DNA of 64,000 nucleotides from Halapricum hydrolyticum (GCF_025517535.1 NZ_JAOPKC010000002.1:62001-126000); one strand, 5' to 3'; positions 9,242 through 17,683 are shown, numbered from the stretch's first letter. Program-made: numbers and translations. The notes: generated by a model from the letters alone, not told the origin.

Positions 9242-9631
9242 ACATTCATACTATGATTTATCAGAGAATGGTTATTTAGTAGCTACCCGCAGGGAACCAT
9301 GGAGAACGGTAATCTTACTACCAACCCTACAGGTACGATAAATCGCGGCGCAGGATACACCATCTGTATCGGTCACAATGGTACTGATAGAGACTGGGCA
9401 GGTCAATAGCGTCCGTATCAGATGGGCGCTCTCTGTCTCGCACGCCAGTGTCAAATGGTATGTATTCCGTTACGTGAGGCGGTACGAACTCACACGCCGG
9501 TCCCTAGTAGAGCTGATACCGTCGGCGGTGTCACTCTGGGATTCTCCGCCCCGTCGAGCGCTGTGATTCCCGGCAGAGATTACCACAGAGCATACGACAG
9601 AATTTTCAATGCACGGCGTGTATTGGAAGTG
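9242..9631. other. 390-base intergenic region
   Basis: Divergent spacer between the lipoprotein gene (leftward) and the methyltransferase gene (rightward). It is less GC-rich than its surroundings. It holds a TATA-like TTATTTAG near 9271-9280 for the leftward gene and AT-rich patches near 9605-9615 for the rightward gene. Reading frames across it do not have haloarchaeal codon use or start contexts, and I see no RNA gene or repeat. Confidence 0.5.
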
Positions 9632-10285
9632 ATGGTCACGAAGAGTGCGCTCGCCCAGCAGCTGGGCGTCGTCGCCGGGTTTGACGACCCGCGAGCGCCC
9701 TTAGAGCAGTATCGCACGCCGCCGGAAGTCGCCGCCAGTCTGATCCACACGGCGGATCTACAGGGCGACATCGAGGACCGGACGGTGATCGACCTCGGCT
9801 GTGGGACGGGGATGCTCGCGCTGGCGGCCGCGTTGCGCGGTCCGCGCCGAGTCGTGGGTCTGGATCTCGATCCGGCCCCGCTGGCGACGGCCCGGGAGAA
9901 CGAGCGCCGCGTCGGGACGGCCAGTTCAGTCGAGTGGATCCGTGCCGACGCCACGCGCCCGCCGCTGTCGATCGAGGACGCGACGGTCGTGATGAACCCG
10001 CCCTTCGGCGCACAGGCCGGCAACGAGCACGCCGACCGCGCGTTTCTGGAGACGACCGCCGAGATCGCCGCCGTCTCCTATTCGATCCACAACCAGGGGA
10101 GCCGCGATTTCGTCGAGTCGTTCGCCGCGGACAACGGCGGGGAAGTCACCCACGCGTTCGCGGTCGAACTCGACCTGCCCCGGCAGTTCGACTTCCACGA
10201 GGCAGAGACCGAGACGATCGACGCCGAGGCGTTCCGGATCGAGTGGATCTCCTCGGACGGCCGATCTAGCCAGTCGTCCGACTAG
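9632..10285 (+). CDS. METTL5-family RNA N6-adenine methyltransferase
   Basis: 217 residues from ATG 9632; longer frames reach further upstream but the added part is non-coding. The SAM-binding motif DLGCGTG is at about residues 54-60, an acidic residue after strand 2 is in GLDLD, and the catalytic NPPFG motif of N6-adenine/amino methyltransferases is at about 122-126. The N-terminal LEQYRTPPEVAA segment is characteristic of the METTL5 family, whose human member methylates A1832 of 18S rRNA. In archaea the expected target is the matching site in 16S rRNA, which is inference. The 3' end overlaps the convergent rhomboid gene by four bases. Confidence 0.88.
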   Translation: MVTKSALAQQLGVVAGFDDPRAPLEQYRTPPEVAASLIHTADLQGDIEDRTVIDLGCGTGMLALAAALRGPRRVVGLDLDPAPLATARENERRVGTASSVEWIRADATRPPLSIEDATVVMNPPFGAQAGNEHADRAFLETTAEIAAVSYSIHNQGSRDFVESFAADNGGEVTHAFAVELDLPRQFDFHEAETETIDAEAFRIEWISSDGRSSQSSD

Positions 10286-12018
10286 TCTCGCCGGGTCGGC
10301 GGCACCTTCTTGTTCGCGACCCGGACGCGCGTGCCGTCGTAACTCGCGTAGAGGTTTCTGCCCTCGCGCTCGAACCGGATCTCGCCGACGGTCGTGTTCG
10401 CCCCCGACTCGGGGAGAGTCGCGACGCCGAGCGTTTCGTTGGCGCGGTCGACCACGACCTCGAAGTCCGTGCCGGCCGGCCGTAGCGTGATCGATCGGTT
10501 CGCGATGATCGCCTCGGCTGTCGCCGGGTCGGAAGCGAACGCCAGCCGGGCCGGTTCGTCCGGTGGGTGCAGCCGCACGCGATACGTCTCGCTGCCGCCG
10601 ACCACCGACCAGCCCGTACGCGTGACGCCGACCGTCTCGCGCCAGCCGACGCCGCCGACGGTGACCCGCGCGTATCCGTTCGACGCCAGGCGTGATTTCG
10701 AGGCCGCGAGTTGCCAGACGTTGCGACGCTCGCTGTAGACGATCACGCCGCTGGAATCGACCGAGGTCACCTGCTGGAGACCCGGGATGTCGACCACCGA
10801 ATACAGCTGGTTCGTGACGTTCTCGGAGTAGCCGACCTGATAGTCCCGCACCTCGACGGGGTCGTTCGGTAGCTCGGTCGATTCGACCGTCTGGAGGTGG
10901 GTCACGACGCCGACGAGCGAGAGCGAGAGCACGATCATCACGAGCACGCCGGCGGCGGCCTGTCCGCGGGACGGTGCCTCCTCGGCGAGCCGCTCCGGAA
11001 TCCGGGATGGCCACGGAATCGACGGACGGGACGGCCAGATCGCCGCGCCGACGACGGCCGCCGCCAGCAGGAAGACGAAGGCCACGCCGACGCCACGAAA
11101 GAGGGCGTACCGGCCGTTGCCGAGCGGGGCGTACGCCAGCCACAGCCGCTGGACCAGTCCGAACAGCACTGCCGCGAACCAGATCCGGGCCGCTCGCGGC
11201 CGCTCCTCGCGCCGTCGCCACAGGACGATCCCGAGCAATACGCCGATCAGGAAGCCGAGCAGGTGTCCGGTCACCGAGATGTCGGCGAACCAGACGTCGA
11301 CGTGTCGGACGCTGGGCGAGTACGTCGCCACCGGGCTCGTGAAGGCGCTGTAGAGGTCGCGCAGCACGTCAGTCAACAGGAGGCCGACGACGGTCGTCAG
11401 CGGCCGCACGACGAGCGCGAACCCTGCGAGCGCGTAGACGACGCCGGAGAAGCCGATGATCGGCCCCGGCACGAACGCCGAGGTCGCGATCCCGACGAGG
11501 ACGACCGCGCCGACGAAACCCAGCGGGCGGACGTACGGGCTCTGCCGGGACGCGTACTCGATCTGGACGCCGCGGCCCGGTCGAAAGTGGCTGTAGCCGT
11601 ACTCGGCAATCGAGCCGAACACGGCGAGCGCGATGAGGTTGCCGAGGAGATGCGAGAACCCCCCGTGGCTGAATGGGGCTGTGAGAACCCCCAGCGGGTA
11701 CTCGTAGGACCAGGCGACGAACGCGTAGGTGACCGGCTGGCGCGGGTCGAAGATGTCGCCGCTATATGCGCCCTGGATGATGAGGAACATCCCGAGCAGG
11801 AACGATCCAGTCAGGATCGTTCCCCAGGGGACGCCCAAAAGCAGTCGGGAACGGAGCCGACGCGTCCACCTCCCGCCTGGGTCGGCCAGCCGATAAGCGA
11901 CCAGCGCGGAGAGGACGCCAACAGTCACCAGCAGGAGTTGCGTCGGCCACGGCGGCGCGTCGAGAACCGCGTCAAGCCCCGTCTGCAGGACCGTCGTCTC
12001 TCCCGGCCATCCGAACAT
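10282..12018 (-). CDS. Rhomboid-family intramembrane protease with long C-terminal domain
   Basis: 578 residues from ATG 12018. After a first helix come rhomboid features in order: SHGGFSHLLGN (conserved His/Asn helix), GFSGVVYAL with the catalytic serine in GxSG, and VTGHLLGFLIG with the catalytic histidine. It should therefore be an active intramembrane serine protease. It departs from minimal rhomboids (about 200 residues) in having two more helices and then about 200 extracytoplasmic residues rich in Thr/Val/Ser (from about residue 370), with no recognised fold. Haloarchaeal rhomboids have been linked to surface glycoprotein processing, which fits but is not shown here. It is monocistronic and convergent with the methyltransferase. 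Confidence 0.82.
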   Translation of the reverse strand: MFGWPGETTVLQTGLDAVLDAPPWPTQLLLVTVGVLSALVAYRLADPGGRWTRRLRSRLLLGVPWGTILTGSFLLGMFLIIQGAYSGDIFDPRQPVTYAFVAWSYEYPLGVLTAPFSHGGFSHLLGNLIALAVFGSIAEYGYSHFRPGRGVQIEYASRQSPYVRPLGFVGAVVLVGIATSAFVPGPIIGFSGVVYALAGFALVVRPLTTVVGLLLTDVLRDLYSAFTSPVATYSPSVRHVDVWFADISVTGHLLGFLIGVLLGIVLWRRREERPRAARIWFAAVLFGLVQRLWLAYAPLGNGRYALFRGVGVAFVFLLAAAVVGAAIWPSRPSIPWPSRIPERLAEEAPSRGQAAAGVLVMIVLSLSLVGVVTHLQTVESTELPNDPVEVRDYQVGYSENVTNQLYSVVDIPGLQQVTSVDSSGVIVYSERRNVWQLAASKSRLASNGYARVTVGGVGWRETVGVTRTGWSVVGGSETYRVRLHPPDEPARLAFASDPATAEAIIANRSITLRPAGTDFEVVVDRANETLGVATLPESGANTTVGEIRFEREGRNLYASYDGTRVRVANKKVPPTRRD

Positions 12019-12099
12019 ACGCGGGACCTGGGAGTGCTGTCCGCTTATATCCCCGTGTGTCGGCACGGCGGGCGGGTAGACAGCGAGGGGCCTGCTCTA

Positions 12100-12519
12100 T
12101 CAGAACAGGCCGACGCCGACCGCGTAGGGCCACTCGACGCTACCGAGTGCCAGAAACGCCAGCGCACCGCCCAGGAGCGCGACGTTCTTCAGGAAATTCG
12201 TCATCTCGCTCTGCTGCTGGTCCTCGGGGACCGCCCAGAAGTCGTGCATCGTCGGCGTCGCGACGAGCAGGAACACGGCAATCGCGCCCGCCGCGACGAC
12301 GGGGAACGCACCGATAGCGATCCCGAGTCCGCCAGCGAGGAGCTGGAACCCCGTCGCGGGAACGAGCACTCCCGCCGCCGGGATCCCCTTCGCCTGACTG
12401 TAGCCGATCATGTCCTCGGCGTTCGTCAGGTGGTTCAGGCCCATGAACGTGAGTATGACGCCAAAGAGGACGCGAGCGAGCAGGAACGCCTCACCTGAAC
12501 CTGTCAGCTCGAGGATCAT
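12100..12519 (-). CDS. DoxX-family membrane protein
   Basis: 139 residues with four hydrophobic helices. The first contains LLARVLFGVILTFMGLNHL, the usual DoxX opening, followed by NAEDMIGYSQAKGIPAAG and later LLVATPTMHDFWAV, also a DoxX hallmark. DoxX/DoxD-type proteins are small subunits or relatives of thiosulfate:quinone oxidoreductase, and many are of unknown use; some respond to oxidative or thiol stress. An HxlR-type regulator gene starts divergently 142 bases away, a common arrangement in which the regulator controls its neighbour. The gene shows no operon partner downstream. Confidence 0.88.
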   Translation of the reverse strand: MILELTGSGEAFLLARVLFGVILTFMGLNHLTNAEDMIGYSQAKGIPAAGVLVPATGFQLLAGGLGIAIGAFPVVAAGAIAVFLLVATPTMHDFWAVPEDQQQSEMTNFLKNVALLGGALAFLALGSVEWPYAVGVGLF

Positions 12520-12603
12520 CAGGCGACACCTCCCGAGGGCCGTCGGTTGACCGTCGATCCGGTTAGCAGTTGCATCGAGATAGTTGGTTTCATTGCAATA
12601 CCT

Positions 12604-12628
12604 GGTTCGTACCCGAACCTATTTATCG
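12604..12628. promoter_or_regulatory. Inverted repeat next to TATA box, candidate HxlR operator
   Basis: GGTTCG (12604-12609) and CGAACC (12614-12619) form a perfect inverted repeat with a four-base spacer, directly followed by a TATA-like tatttatcg (12620-12628). That is about 35-40 bases upstream of the hxlR ATG at 12662. The position over the BRE/TATA region suits a repressor site. Binding by the adjacent HxlR protein is inference. Confidence 0.45.
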
Positions 12629-12661
12629 ATTCCCGGACATAGACGCCACCAGGTAACCACG

Positions 12662-13003
12662 ATGTCATCGGAACTCACTGCTACGGACGAACAGCCCGGG
12701 CCGTGTCCGGTCATCAGAACGATCGAACAGATCGGCTCCGAGTGGCGACTGGTCGTCCTGCACGAGCTGCAGAACGGCGAGCGTCGGTTCAACGAACTCA
12801 AGCGGGCGACAGACGCCAGCGCGCGGACGCTCTCGCGGGTGCTCGACGACCTCCAGGAGCAAGGGTTCGTCACGCGCCGCCTCGAGGAGGACGCGCCCGT
12901 CGCCTCGTACTACCGGCTGACGGAGAAAGGTGAGTCGCTGTGTCCGGTGTTCGACGCCATCGAGTCGTGGGGCGAGGAATGGCTCGCCGATACCGGGGCC
13001 TGA
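12662..13003 (+). CDS. HxlR-family winged-helix regulator
   Basis: 113 residues from ATG 12662. The HxlR pattern is clear: GPCPVIRTIEQIGSEWRLVVL near the N-terminus with the conserved Cys15-Pro, then RRFNELKRATDASARTLSRVL (helix-turn-helix), then a wing with YRLTEKG. HxlR proteins are dimeric DNA-binding regulators, and several sense electrophiles, quinones or redox changes through the N-terminal cysteine. The divergent doxX gene is the obvious target, and an inverted repeat lies at its own promoter. Upstream in-frame starts exist but would run through that promoter. Confidence 0.9.
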   Translation: MSSELTATDEQPGPCPVIRTIEQIGSEWRLVVLHELQNGERRFNELKRATDASARTLSRVLDDLQEQGFVTRRLEEDAPVASYYRLTEKGESLCPVFDAIESWGEEWLADTGA

Positions 13004-13067
13004 TCGCCCGTCGACACGTCGGATCGTGTCGGAGGTTTTTCAACGCTCGGGACCGTGAACTCCCCTG

Positions 13068-13394
13068 ATGGGAGTACGGCCACCTGCGAACGACGACCTG
13101 AGCGAACCGGAATCGGTCGAGTTCGGGATCGCCGCGCTCGACGGAACGCTCTCGGAGGCGGACTTCTCGTTCCCGGTCGACCGGGAGACCGTCGTCGCGG
13201 AACTGGGCGATCAGTCGGTTCCGTACGACGCTGCAGGGCGCACGGTGCAACTCGCGAACGCACTCGACGAAGTCGATCGCGATCGGTTCGAGTCGAAACA
13301 AGAGTTGCTCGACGAACTCTATCCCGTCTTCGAGGACCTCCGGAGTTCGCCGCGAGGGCTGCTCAGTCAGTTGCGGTCGCTCGTCCCGTTCTGA
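13068..13394 (+). CDS. Conserved haloarchaeal protein, DUF5789-like
   Basis: 108 residues, acidic and soluble, beginning MGVRPPANDDLSEPESVEFG. The stretch DFSFPVDRETVVAELGD followed by VPYDAAGRTVQLANALD resembles a short haloarchaeal family I recall as DUF5789, of unknown function. There is no catalytic motif. Its last 28 bases overlap the end of aglJ, which runs the other way. It begins 64 bases after the hxlR stop and could share that transcript. Confidence 0.7.
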   Translation: MGVRPPANDDLSEPESVEFGIAALDGTLSEADFSFPVDRETVVAELGDQSVPYDAAGRTVQLANALDEVDRDRFESKQELLDELYPVFEDLRSSPRGLLSQLRSLVPF

Positions 13395-14338
13395 TCCGCC
13401 CCGTCGTCACGGGCGCGTTCGCCCTCGCTCGCGACCCGTTCGATGAAATGGAGCTGTTCGCGGTGGAGCGTCACGATCATGTCCGAGAGCACGCCGAAGA
13501 TCAGCAGTTGCACGCCGAAGATGATCGCGAGCGTCGCCAGGACGGCGATGACCTCGTGTGAGACGTTGCGCGTGAACCACTCGACGGCGACGTACGCGCC
13601 GAGAACGATCCCGGCGAGCACTGACAGGCCGCCGATACTCCCGAAATAGAACAGCGGGTTGTTGGTTTTCGCCATGCGATAGAGCGTCAACAGGATGATC
13701 GCTCCGTCGCGGAAGGGGTTGAGGTTCGTGTCGGCTTCCTCCGGTCGTCGCAGGTACGTTATCGGGACGACCTCTGTCGGGACGTTGTGTTTGACACACT
13801 CGACCGCCATTTCCGTCTCGATCCCGAACCCGTCGGCCGTCAGTGCGAACCGTCGAACTGACTCGGTCGTAAACGCCCGGTAGCCGCTGAGGATGTCGGC
13901 GAAGTCCCGCCCGTGGACGAACCGGAACGCGCTGTTGATCAGCCGGTTGCCGACCCTGTTGAGCCGGGACATCGCGCCCGCTTCCATGTCCGCGAACCGG
14001 TCCCCGATGACGTGTTCGGCCTCACCGTCGAGGAGCGGATCGAGCATCTCCGGTGCGTCCTCCGGGCGATAGGTCGCGTCGCCGTCGACCAGCAGGACGT
14101 ACGGTTGCTCGATCAGCGAGATCGCTTCCCGGACTGCCTGTCCTTTACCCGAGCCGGTCTGCTGGCGCACCTCGGCGCCGTGTTCGCGGGCGATCTCGCG
14201 CGTTCCGTCGGTTGAGCCGCCGTCCATCACGAGAATGTGTTCGAAGCCTTGCTCGCGGAACCCGCCGACGACGTCGCCGATAGCCGCCGCTTCGTTGTAG
14301 GTCGGCACCAGCACACAGACGTCGCTCCACTCGCCCAT
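13367..14338 (-). CDS. aglJ: Dolichol-phosphate glycosyltransferase AglJ
   Basis: 323 residues from ATG 14338. The GT-A domain (family GT2) shows VLVPTYNEAAAIGDVV, MDGGSTDGTREIA and the DxD motif in LLVDGDATYRPED, then GDRFADM and SGYRAF blocks. Two C-terminal membrane helices follow (about residues 230-285). This is the layout of AglJ, which in Haloferax volcanii adds the first hexose to dolichol phosphate for N-glycosylation of the S-layer glycoprotein and archaellins. No other agl genes lie nearby here. Naming as aglJ rather than a related GT2 rests on length, domain order and family resemblance. Confidence 0.8.
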   Translation of the reverse strand: MGEWSDVCVLVPTYNEAAAIGDVVGGFREQGFEHILVMDGGSTDGTREIAREHGAEVRQQTGSGKGQAVREAISLIEQPYVLLVDGDATYRPEDAPEMLDPLLDGEAEHVIGDRFADMEAGAMSRLNRVGNRLINSAFRFVHGRDFADILSGYRAFTTESVRRFALTADGFGIETEMAVECVKHNVPTEVVPITYLRRPEEADTNLNPFRDGAIILLTLYRMAKTNNPLFYFGSIGGLSVLAGIVLGAYVAVEWFTRNVSHEVIAVLATLAIIFGVQLLIFGVLSDMIVTLHREQLHFIERVASEGERARDDGADQNGTSDRN

Positions 14339-14400
14339 CACTCTACTGTCCGCACAGACGTGCAAAAAGGTGTGTGATCTTGGCGGGACGCCGCGATCGA

Positions 14401-15744
14401 TCAGTCGGCCCGCGGGAAATTGTTGATCGTCTCGCTCTCGAAGCCCTCCTCGTCGAACTCGTAGTCGGCTTCGAGGAATTCGACGAGCTGGCGGGTGTCC
14501 TCCATCGCGTTCTGCAGACAGGTCGAAGCGCCCGGAGAAGGCGTGATGTTGAAGATGATGCCGTGACCGCGGATCTTGGCCTCGCCCATGTCCAGCGATT
14601 TCGCGCTGGTGTCGACGATCTGGGGCCGGACGCCGCCGTAGCCTTTCGCGCGGTCGATGTCGTCGGCCTCGACGGTCGGGACGACCTTCTGGACGTGCGG
14701 CAGGAACGCCTCCTTGCCGACCTTCGGAACGTCATAGAAGAGGTTCTTGAGCACGAACGGGAACAGCACCCGGTCGGCGAGAATGTTCGCGTAGCTCAAA
14801 AAAGCCGCCGGGCTGAACCCGAACACGTCGAGGAAATCCGGGACCGTCGAGAGGCGACCGCGCTCCAGTGCCGGCACGAACTTCGCGGTCGGACCGAATC
14901 TGGTGATGTTCGGATCGTGGACGTCGGCGTCGCCGTGGACGGCCGCGAACGGCAGGCGCTTCATCTGGAGGGTGTAGACCTTCCCGTTCAGCAGCCCCTC
15001 CTCCGAAAGGAAGAAACTCCCCGCGACCGGGAGCAGTGCCATGTCGTCGCCGTAGCCCATCTCCTTGGCGATCTGCAGGCTGTGCGAGCCTGCGGCGACG
15101 ACCGTCGCGTCGGACGTGTAGGTTCCGTCGTTGGTCTCGACGGTGAATCCCTCCATCGTCTCGTCGATGTTGGTCACCTTCGTGCCGGTGTAGACGTCGA
15201 CGTTGCCTTCCTCGCGGGCCTGCTCGACGAACGACTTCGATATCTCGCCGTAGTCGACGGTGTAGCCGTCGGGCGTGTGCAGCGCGAGCAGCTCGGTGTC
15301 GGGCTCGCGCCCCTCGACGACCTTCGGTTCGAGTTCGGCGATCCGCTCGCGGCCGACCGCGTCCAGCTTCGGATACAGGTCGCCGAATCCCTCCTCTTCG
15401 TACCGGTACCTGAGTTTCTCGACTTCCTCGTCGCCGACGGCAAGCACCATCTTCGAGCGCTTGCTGTGCATCTCCCGGTCCGGGTCGTGGTCTTCGAGAT
15501 AGCCCGCGACCATCTCGGCACCGCGCTTGACCGATTCTGCCTTCTCCAGCGTGTAGTTCGTCTCGATGTCCCCGAAGTGCAGCGTCTGGGAGTTGTTCGT
15601 GACGTGGGAGTTGATCGCCGCGATCTCGTCCTCCTTCTCGATCAGCGCGACGCGCTCTACGTCTGTGAACTTCGAGATCGTATACAGCAGCGATGCGCCG
15701 CTGATGCCCCCGCCGACGACGATGATATCGTATTCTTGTTCCAT
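14401..15744 (-). CDS. mqo: Malate:quinone oxidoreductase-like FAD enzyme
   Basis: 447 residues from ATG 15744 (MEQEYDIIVVGGGISGASLL). The N-terminal dinucleotide-binding motif GGGISGA binds FAD, followed by ALIEKEDEIAAINSHVTNNSQTLHFGDIETNYT, which is close to the Mqo signature. The C-terminal GHGIIFNITPSPGASTCL stretch is the second FAD contact region. The enzyme oxidises malate to oxaloacetate and passes electrons to menaquinone at the membrane, bypassing the NAD-dependent step of the citric acid cycle. The length is a little below the usual 490 residues. A closely related L-2-hydroxyglutarate oxidase-like role cannot be excluded. Confidence 0.8.
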   Translation of the reverse strand: MEQEYDIIVVGGGISGASLLYTISKFTDVERVALIEKEDEIAAINSHVTNNSQTLHFGDIETNYTLEKAESVKRGAEMVAGYLEDHDPDREMHSKRSKMVLAVGDEEVEKLRYRYEEEGFGDLYPKLDAVGRERIAELEPKVVEGREPDTELLALHTPDGYTVDYGEISKSFVEQAREEGNVDVYTGTKVTNIDETMEGFTVETNDGTYTSDATVVAAGSHSLQIAKEMGYGDDMALLPVAGSFFLSEEGLLNGKVYTLQMKRLPFAAVHGDADVHDPNITRFGPTAKFVPALERGRLSTVPDFLDVFGFSPAAFLSYANILADRVLFPFVLKNLFYDVPKVGKEAFLPHVQKVVPTVEADDIDRAKGYGGVRPQIVDTSAKSLDMGEAKIRGHGIIFNITPSPGASTCLQNAMEDTRQLVEFLEADYEFDEEGFESETINNFPRAD

Positions 15745-15857
15745 GGTATCATCCGAAGTGACTCGGTGAGTGCCCTTCGTTAGCACAGGGGACCCGAGCA
15801 CACTAAACCGCTACTATCTATGTAGTACATTGGGATTACTGAAAGCAGCCAGATTGC

Positions 15858-16223
15858 CTACAACTGGTCGCGCTGCAGTCGCTGTCGTCGTCGTTCGAAC
15901 TCCTCGTCGGAGAGTTCGCCGCGGGCGTATCGTTCCCGTAGTGCAGCGAGTGCACCGTCCGTGCCGGATCGAGGGTCGGCTTCGGTCGAGTTGTTCGGCC
16001 GCGCGTATCCGGTGACCAGCGCGACGATCGCGCCGATGACCACGATCCACAGCAGTGGCCCGAGCCCGAACCAGCCGACGCCGCCGACGCCACCGCCCAT
16101 CGCGCCGCCTCCGTGCTGGGCGGCGGCGGGCATCGTCAGCGCCGCCAGGACCGCGACCGTGCCGGCGACGGCTCCGATTGCGCGACCGGTTCGCGAGCGG
16201 AGTGCTAGCTCAGTCAATGACAT
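15858..16223 (-). CDS. Membrane protein with C-terminal SHOCT domain
   Basis: 121 residues from ATG 16223. The layout is a hydrophobic N-terminal segment ending ALTMPAAAQ (possible signal peptide), a short Gly/His stretch (HGGGAMGGGVGGVG), one membrane helix (GPLLWIVVIGAIVALVTGY), and a C-terminal SHOCT module with LRERYARGELSDEEFERR. SHOCT domains are short oligomerisation helices found at the ends of many prokaryotic membrane proteins. Its start overlaps the end of the upstream Gly/His/Tyr-rich secreted protein gene by ten bases, so the two are translationally coupled. Function is unknown. Confidence 0.8.
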   Translation of the reverse strand: MSLTELALRSRTGRAIGAVAGTVAVLAALTMPAAAQHGGGAMGGGVGGVGWFGLGPLLWIVVIGAIVALVTGYARPNNSTEADPRSGTDGALAALRERYARGELSDEEFERRRQRLQRDQL

Positions 16224-16816
16224 CCCCCCGGACCGCCGCGGTATCGCCACTCGGAATCGTCCGTACCGTCCGTTCGGGGTTCATCGGAGTGAAGCGGGCT
16301 GTTCCCGTAACCGTCACTCGGGTAGTCGGTTCCGTTCACGGTCGATGCATTCGGGTAGTACGTCCCGTTCTCAGAGCCGTCGCCCGGGTAGTACGTTCCG
16401 TTTGCGTATGCTCCGTGATAGTGCGCAGAACCGTTTACGTATGCGCCTCCGTGATAGTACGACGCGTTTGCGGGCCGTTCGTCACCCGCTCCGTACGCCC
16501 AGCTGTGATGTGGACCGTGATGTGGGCCGTACTGGCCGCCGTATCGGGTCTCGTTCGCGTAATTTCTGTCACCCGCGTAGCTGCCGTCGGCCGGACCGTA
16601 GTGGCCGCCACCGTGTGGCCCATGATGGCCATCACGCGCCGGGGCGTAGGGGCCGACGTCGTCCGGTGCGTCGCCGCCCCAGACGTTCGTGTTCACCCAG
16701 TCTGTCCAGCCGTCCGTCGTCTCGTTCGTCCCGTGTGCGCTGACGGCCGGGACGAGCAGTGCAACACCGATCAGTGCGACCACCAGGAGCAGCCAGCGGT
16801 CGGTTCCGTCTGTCAT
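16214..16816 (-). CDS. Secreted Gly/His/Tyr-rich protein with eight N-glycosylation sequons
   Basis: 200 residues. The N-terminal hydrophobic segment (about residues 7-27, ending VPAVSA) is a Sec-type signal peptide. The mature part is low complexity and rich in Gly, His, Tyr and Asn, with repeated phrases such as YANGTYYPG, ENGTYYPN and VNGTDYP. I count eight N-x-S/T sequons (NET twice, NAS twice, NGS once, NGT three times), so it should be heavily N-glycosylated by the Agl system. There is no C-terminal membrane anchor; it ends GGPGGCH with a single cysteine. It may bind metals through its histidines or form a glycosylated surface layer; both are inference. It is coupled to the SHOCT gene downstream. 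Confidence 0.75.
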   Translation of the reverse strand: MTDGTDRWLLLVVALIGVALLVPAVSAHGTNETTDGWTDWVNTNVWGGDAPDDVGPYAPARDGHHGPHGGGHYGPADGSYAGDRNYANETRYGGQYGPHHGPHHSWAYGAGDERPANASYYHGGAYVNGSAHYHGAYANGTYYPGDGSENGTYYPNASTVNGTDYPSDGYGNSPLHSDEPRTDGTDDSEWRYRGGPGGCH

Positions 16817-16894
16817 CGTGTGATCTCCTCACCCCTTCCTATGGGGGTTACTGGGTTATCCCCGTGGGTCTAAACGAACGCTGCAAACCGTCCG

Positions 16895-16923
16895 AGAACG
16901 TTTATACTTCGATTAGAACGTTT
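16895..16923 (-). promoter_or_regulatory. Promoter with direct repeats flanking the TATA box
   Basis: On the plus strand AGAACGTTT occurs at 16895-16903 and again at 16915-16923, exactly 20 bases apart, around a TATA-like element that reads AGTATAAACG on the leftward strand. Each repeat contains the palindrome AACGTT. The element sits about 85 bases upstream of the secreted protein gene that starts at 16816. The two-turn spacing suggests a site for a dimeric or cooperative regulator. Confidence 0.5.
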
Positions 16924-16963
16924 TTCATTGCCAAGATCGTTCGTGGCGGCAGTTCTCCGGTGA

Positions 16964-17683
16964 TCAGCCTTCGAGCCGATCTCCGAGGTCGTCGCCCGGA
17001 TAGACTCGGTAGGTTCGGCCCTGCTTCTCCCGATAGAGCAGGCCGCGTTTTTCGAGTTCGGACACGGTCTGGCTCACCTTGCTCTTCGAGAAGTTCGATC
17101 GGTCCCGGAGTGCGATCTGGGTGATTCCCGGCGACTCGACGACCGGCTCGAGGATCCGGCGCTCGTCGTCCGGCAACAGATCCAGGACCTGGCGGGCTAA
17201 CTGGTCAGTCTGGTCAGTTTCGGCCCTCGATCCCTCGTCGGCGGATCCAGCCTGCTCCGACTGGTCCGCGGTCGCGCGCTGCCCTGTCTCGTCGGACTCG
17301 TTCTCCGCTTCGGATGTGCGTGCCGCCCCTTCGGACGTGCTCGTACTACTCCCGCCCCCTGCCGTCTCGTCGATACCGGTAGTCGGTCGTCCGCCCACGT
17401 CCGCCTGCACCGTGTTGGCGGCCGGAGCAGCCGTGTCCGTGCGTCCACTGGTCTCGCCCCGCATGATCGCATAGATGCCGATCAACAGCGCGACCGCGAG
17501 TACCGTTCCGACGGCGTAGACGGTCGGGTCTGTGCCACCCATCGTGGACGATCCGTCCATCATCGAGCCACTCATGTGAGTCGTCTGGCGTTGCTGGATC
17601 GCCTGCCAGGTGAGCACGCCACCGCCGACGAGAACCGTCGCGACTGCGACCGCGACGATCCTGTCCGACGTCTGCTGGTCCAT
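16964..17683 (-). CDS. Membrane-anchored winged-helix protein
   Basis: 239 residues. Two N-terminal membrane helices (about residues 7-27 and 55-73) frame a short Met/Ser/Gly-rich external loop (HMSGSMMDGSSTMGG) that could bind a soft metal. A long Ser/Thr/Glu-rich linker follows, then a C-terminal winged helix from about residue 165 with LPDDERRILEPVVESPGITQIALRD and SKSKVSQTVSELEKRGLLYRE. This layout is seen in haloarchaeal membrane-bound MarR-like regulators, which would read an outside or membrane signal and bind DNA. The Met-rich loop is my observation and has no known meaning. The Gly/His/Tyr protein gene downstream, on the same strand, is a possible target. Confidence 0.75.
   Translation of the reverse strand: MDQQTSDRIVAVAVATVLVGGGVLTWQAIQQRQTTHMSGSMMDGSSTMGGTDPTVYAVGTVLAVALLIGIYAIMRGETSGRTDTAAPAANTVQADVGGRPTTGIDETAGGGSSTSTSEGAARTSEAENESDETGQRATADQSEQAGSADEGSRAETDQTDQLARQVLDLLPDDERRILEPVVESPGITQIALRDRSNFSKSKVSQTVSELEKRGLLYREKQGRTYRVYPGDDLGDRLEG

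Noticed and set aside
9422..9631. An N-terminal extension of the methyltransferase to 9422
   Set aside because: The extra 70 residues have poor coding character, and the conserved family start is at ATG 9632.
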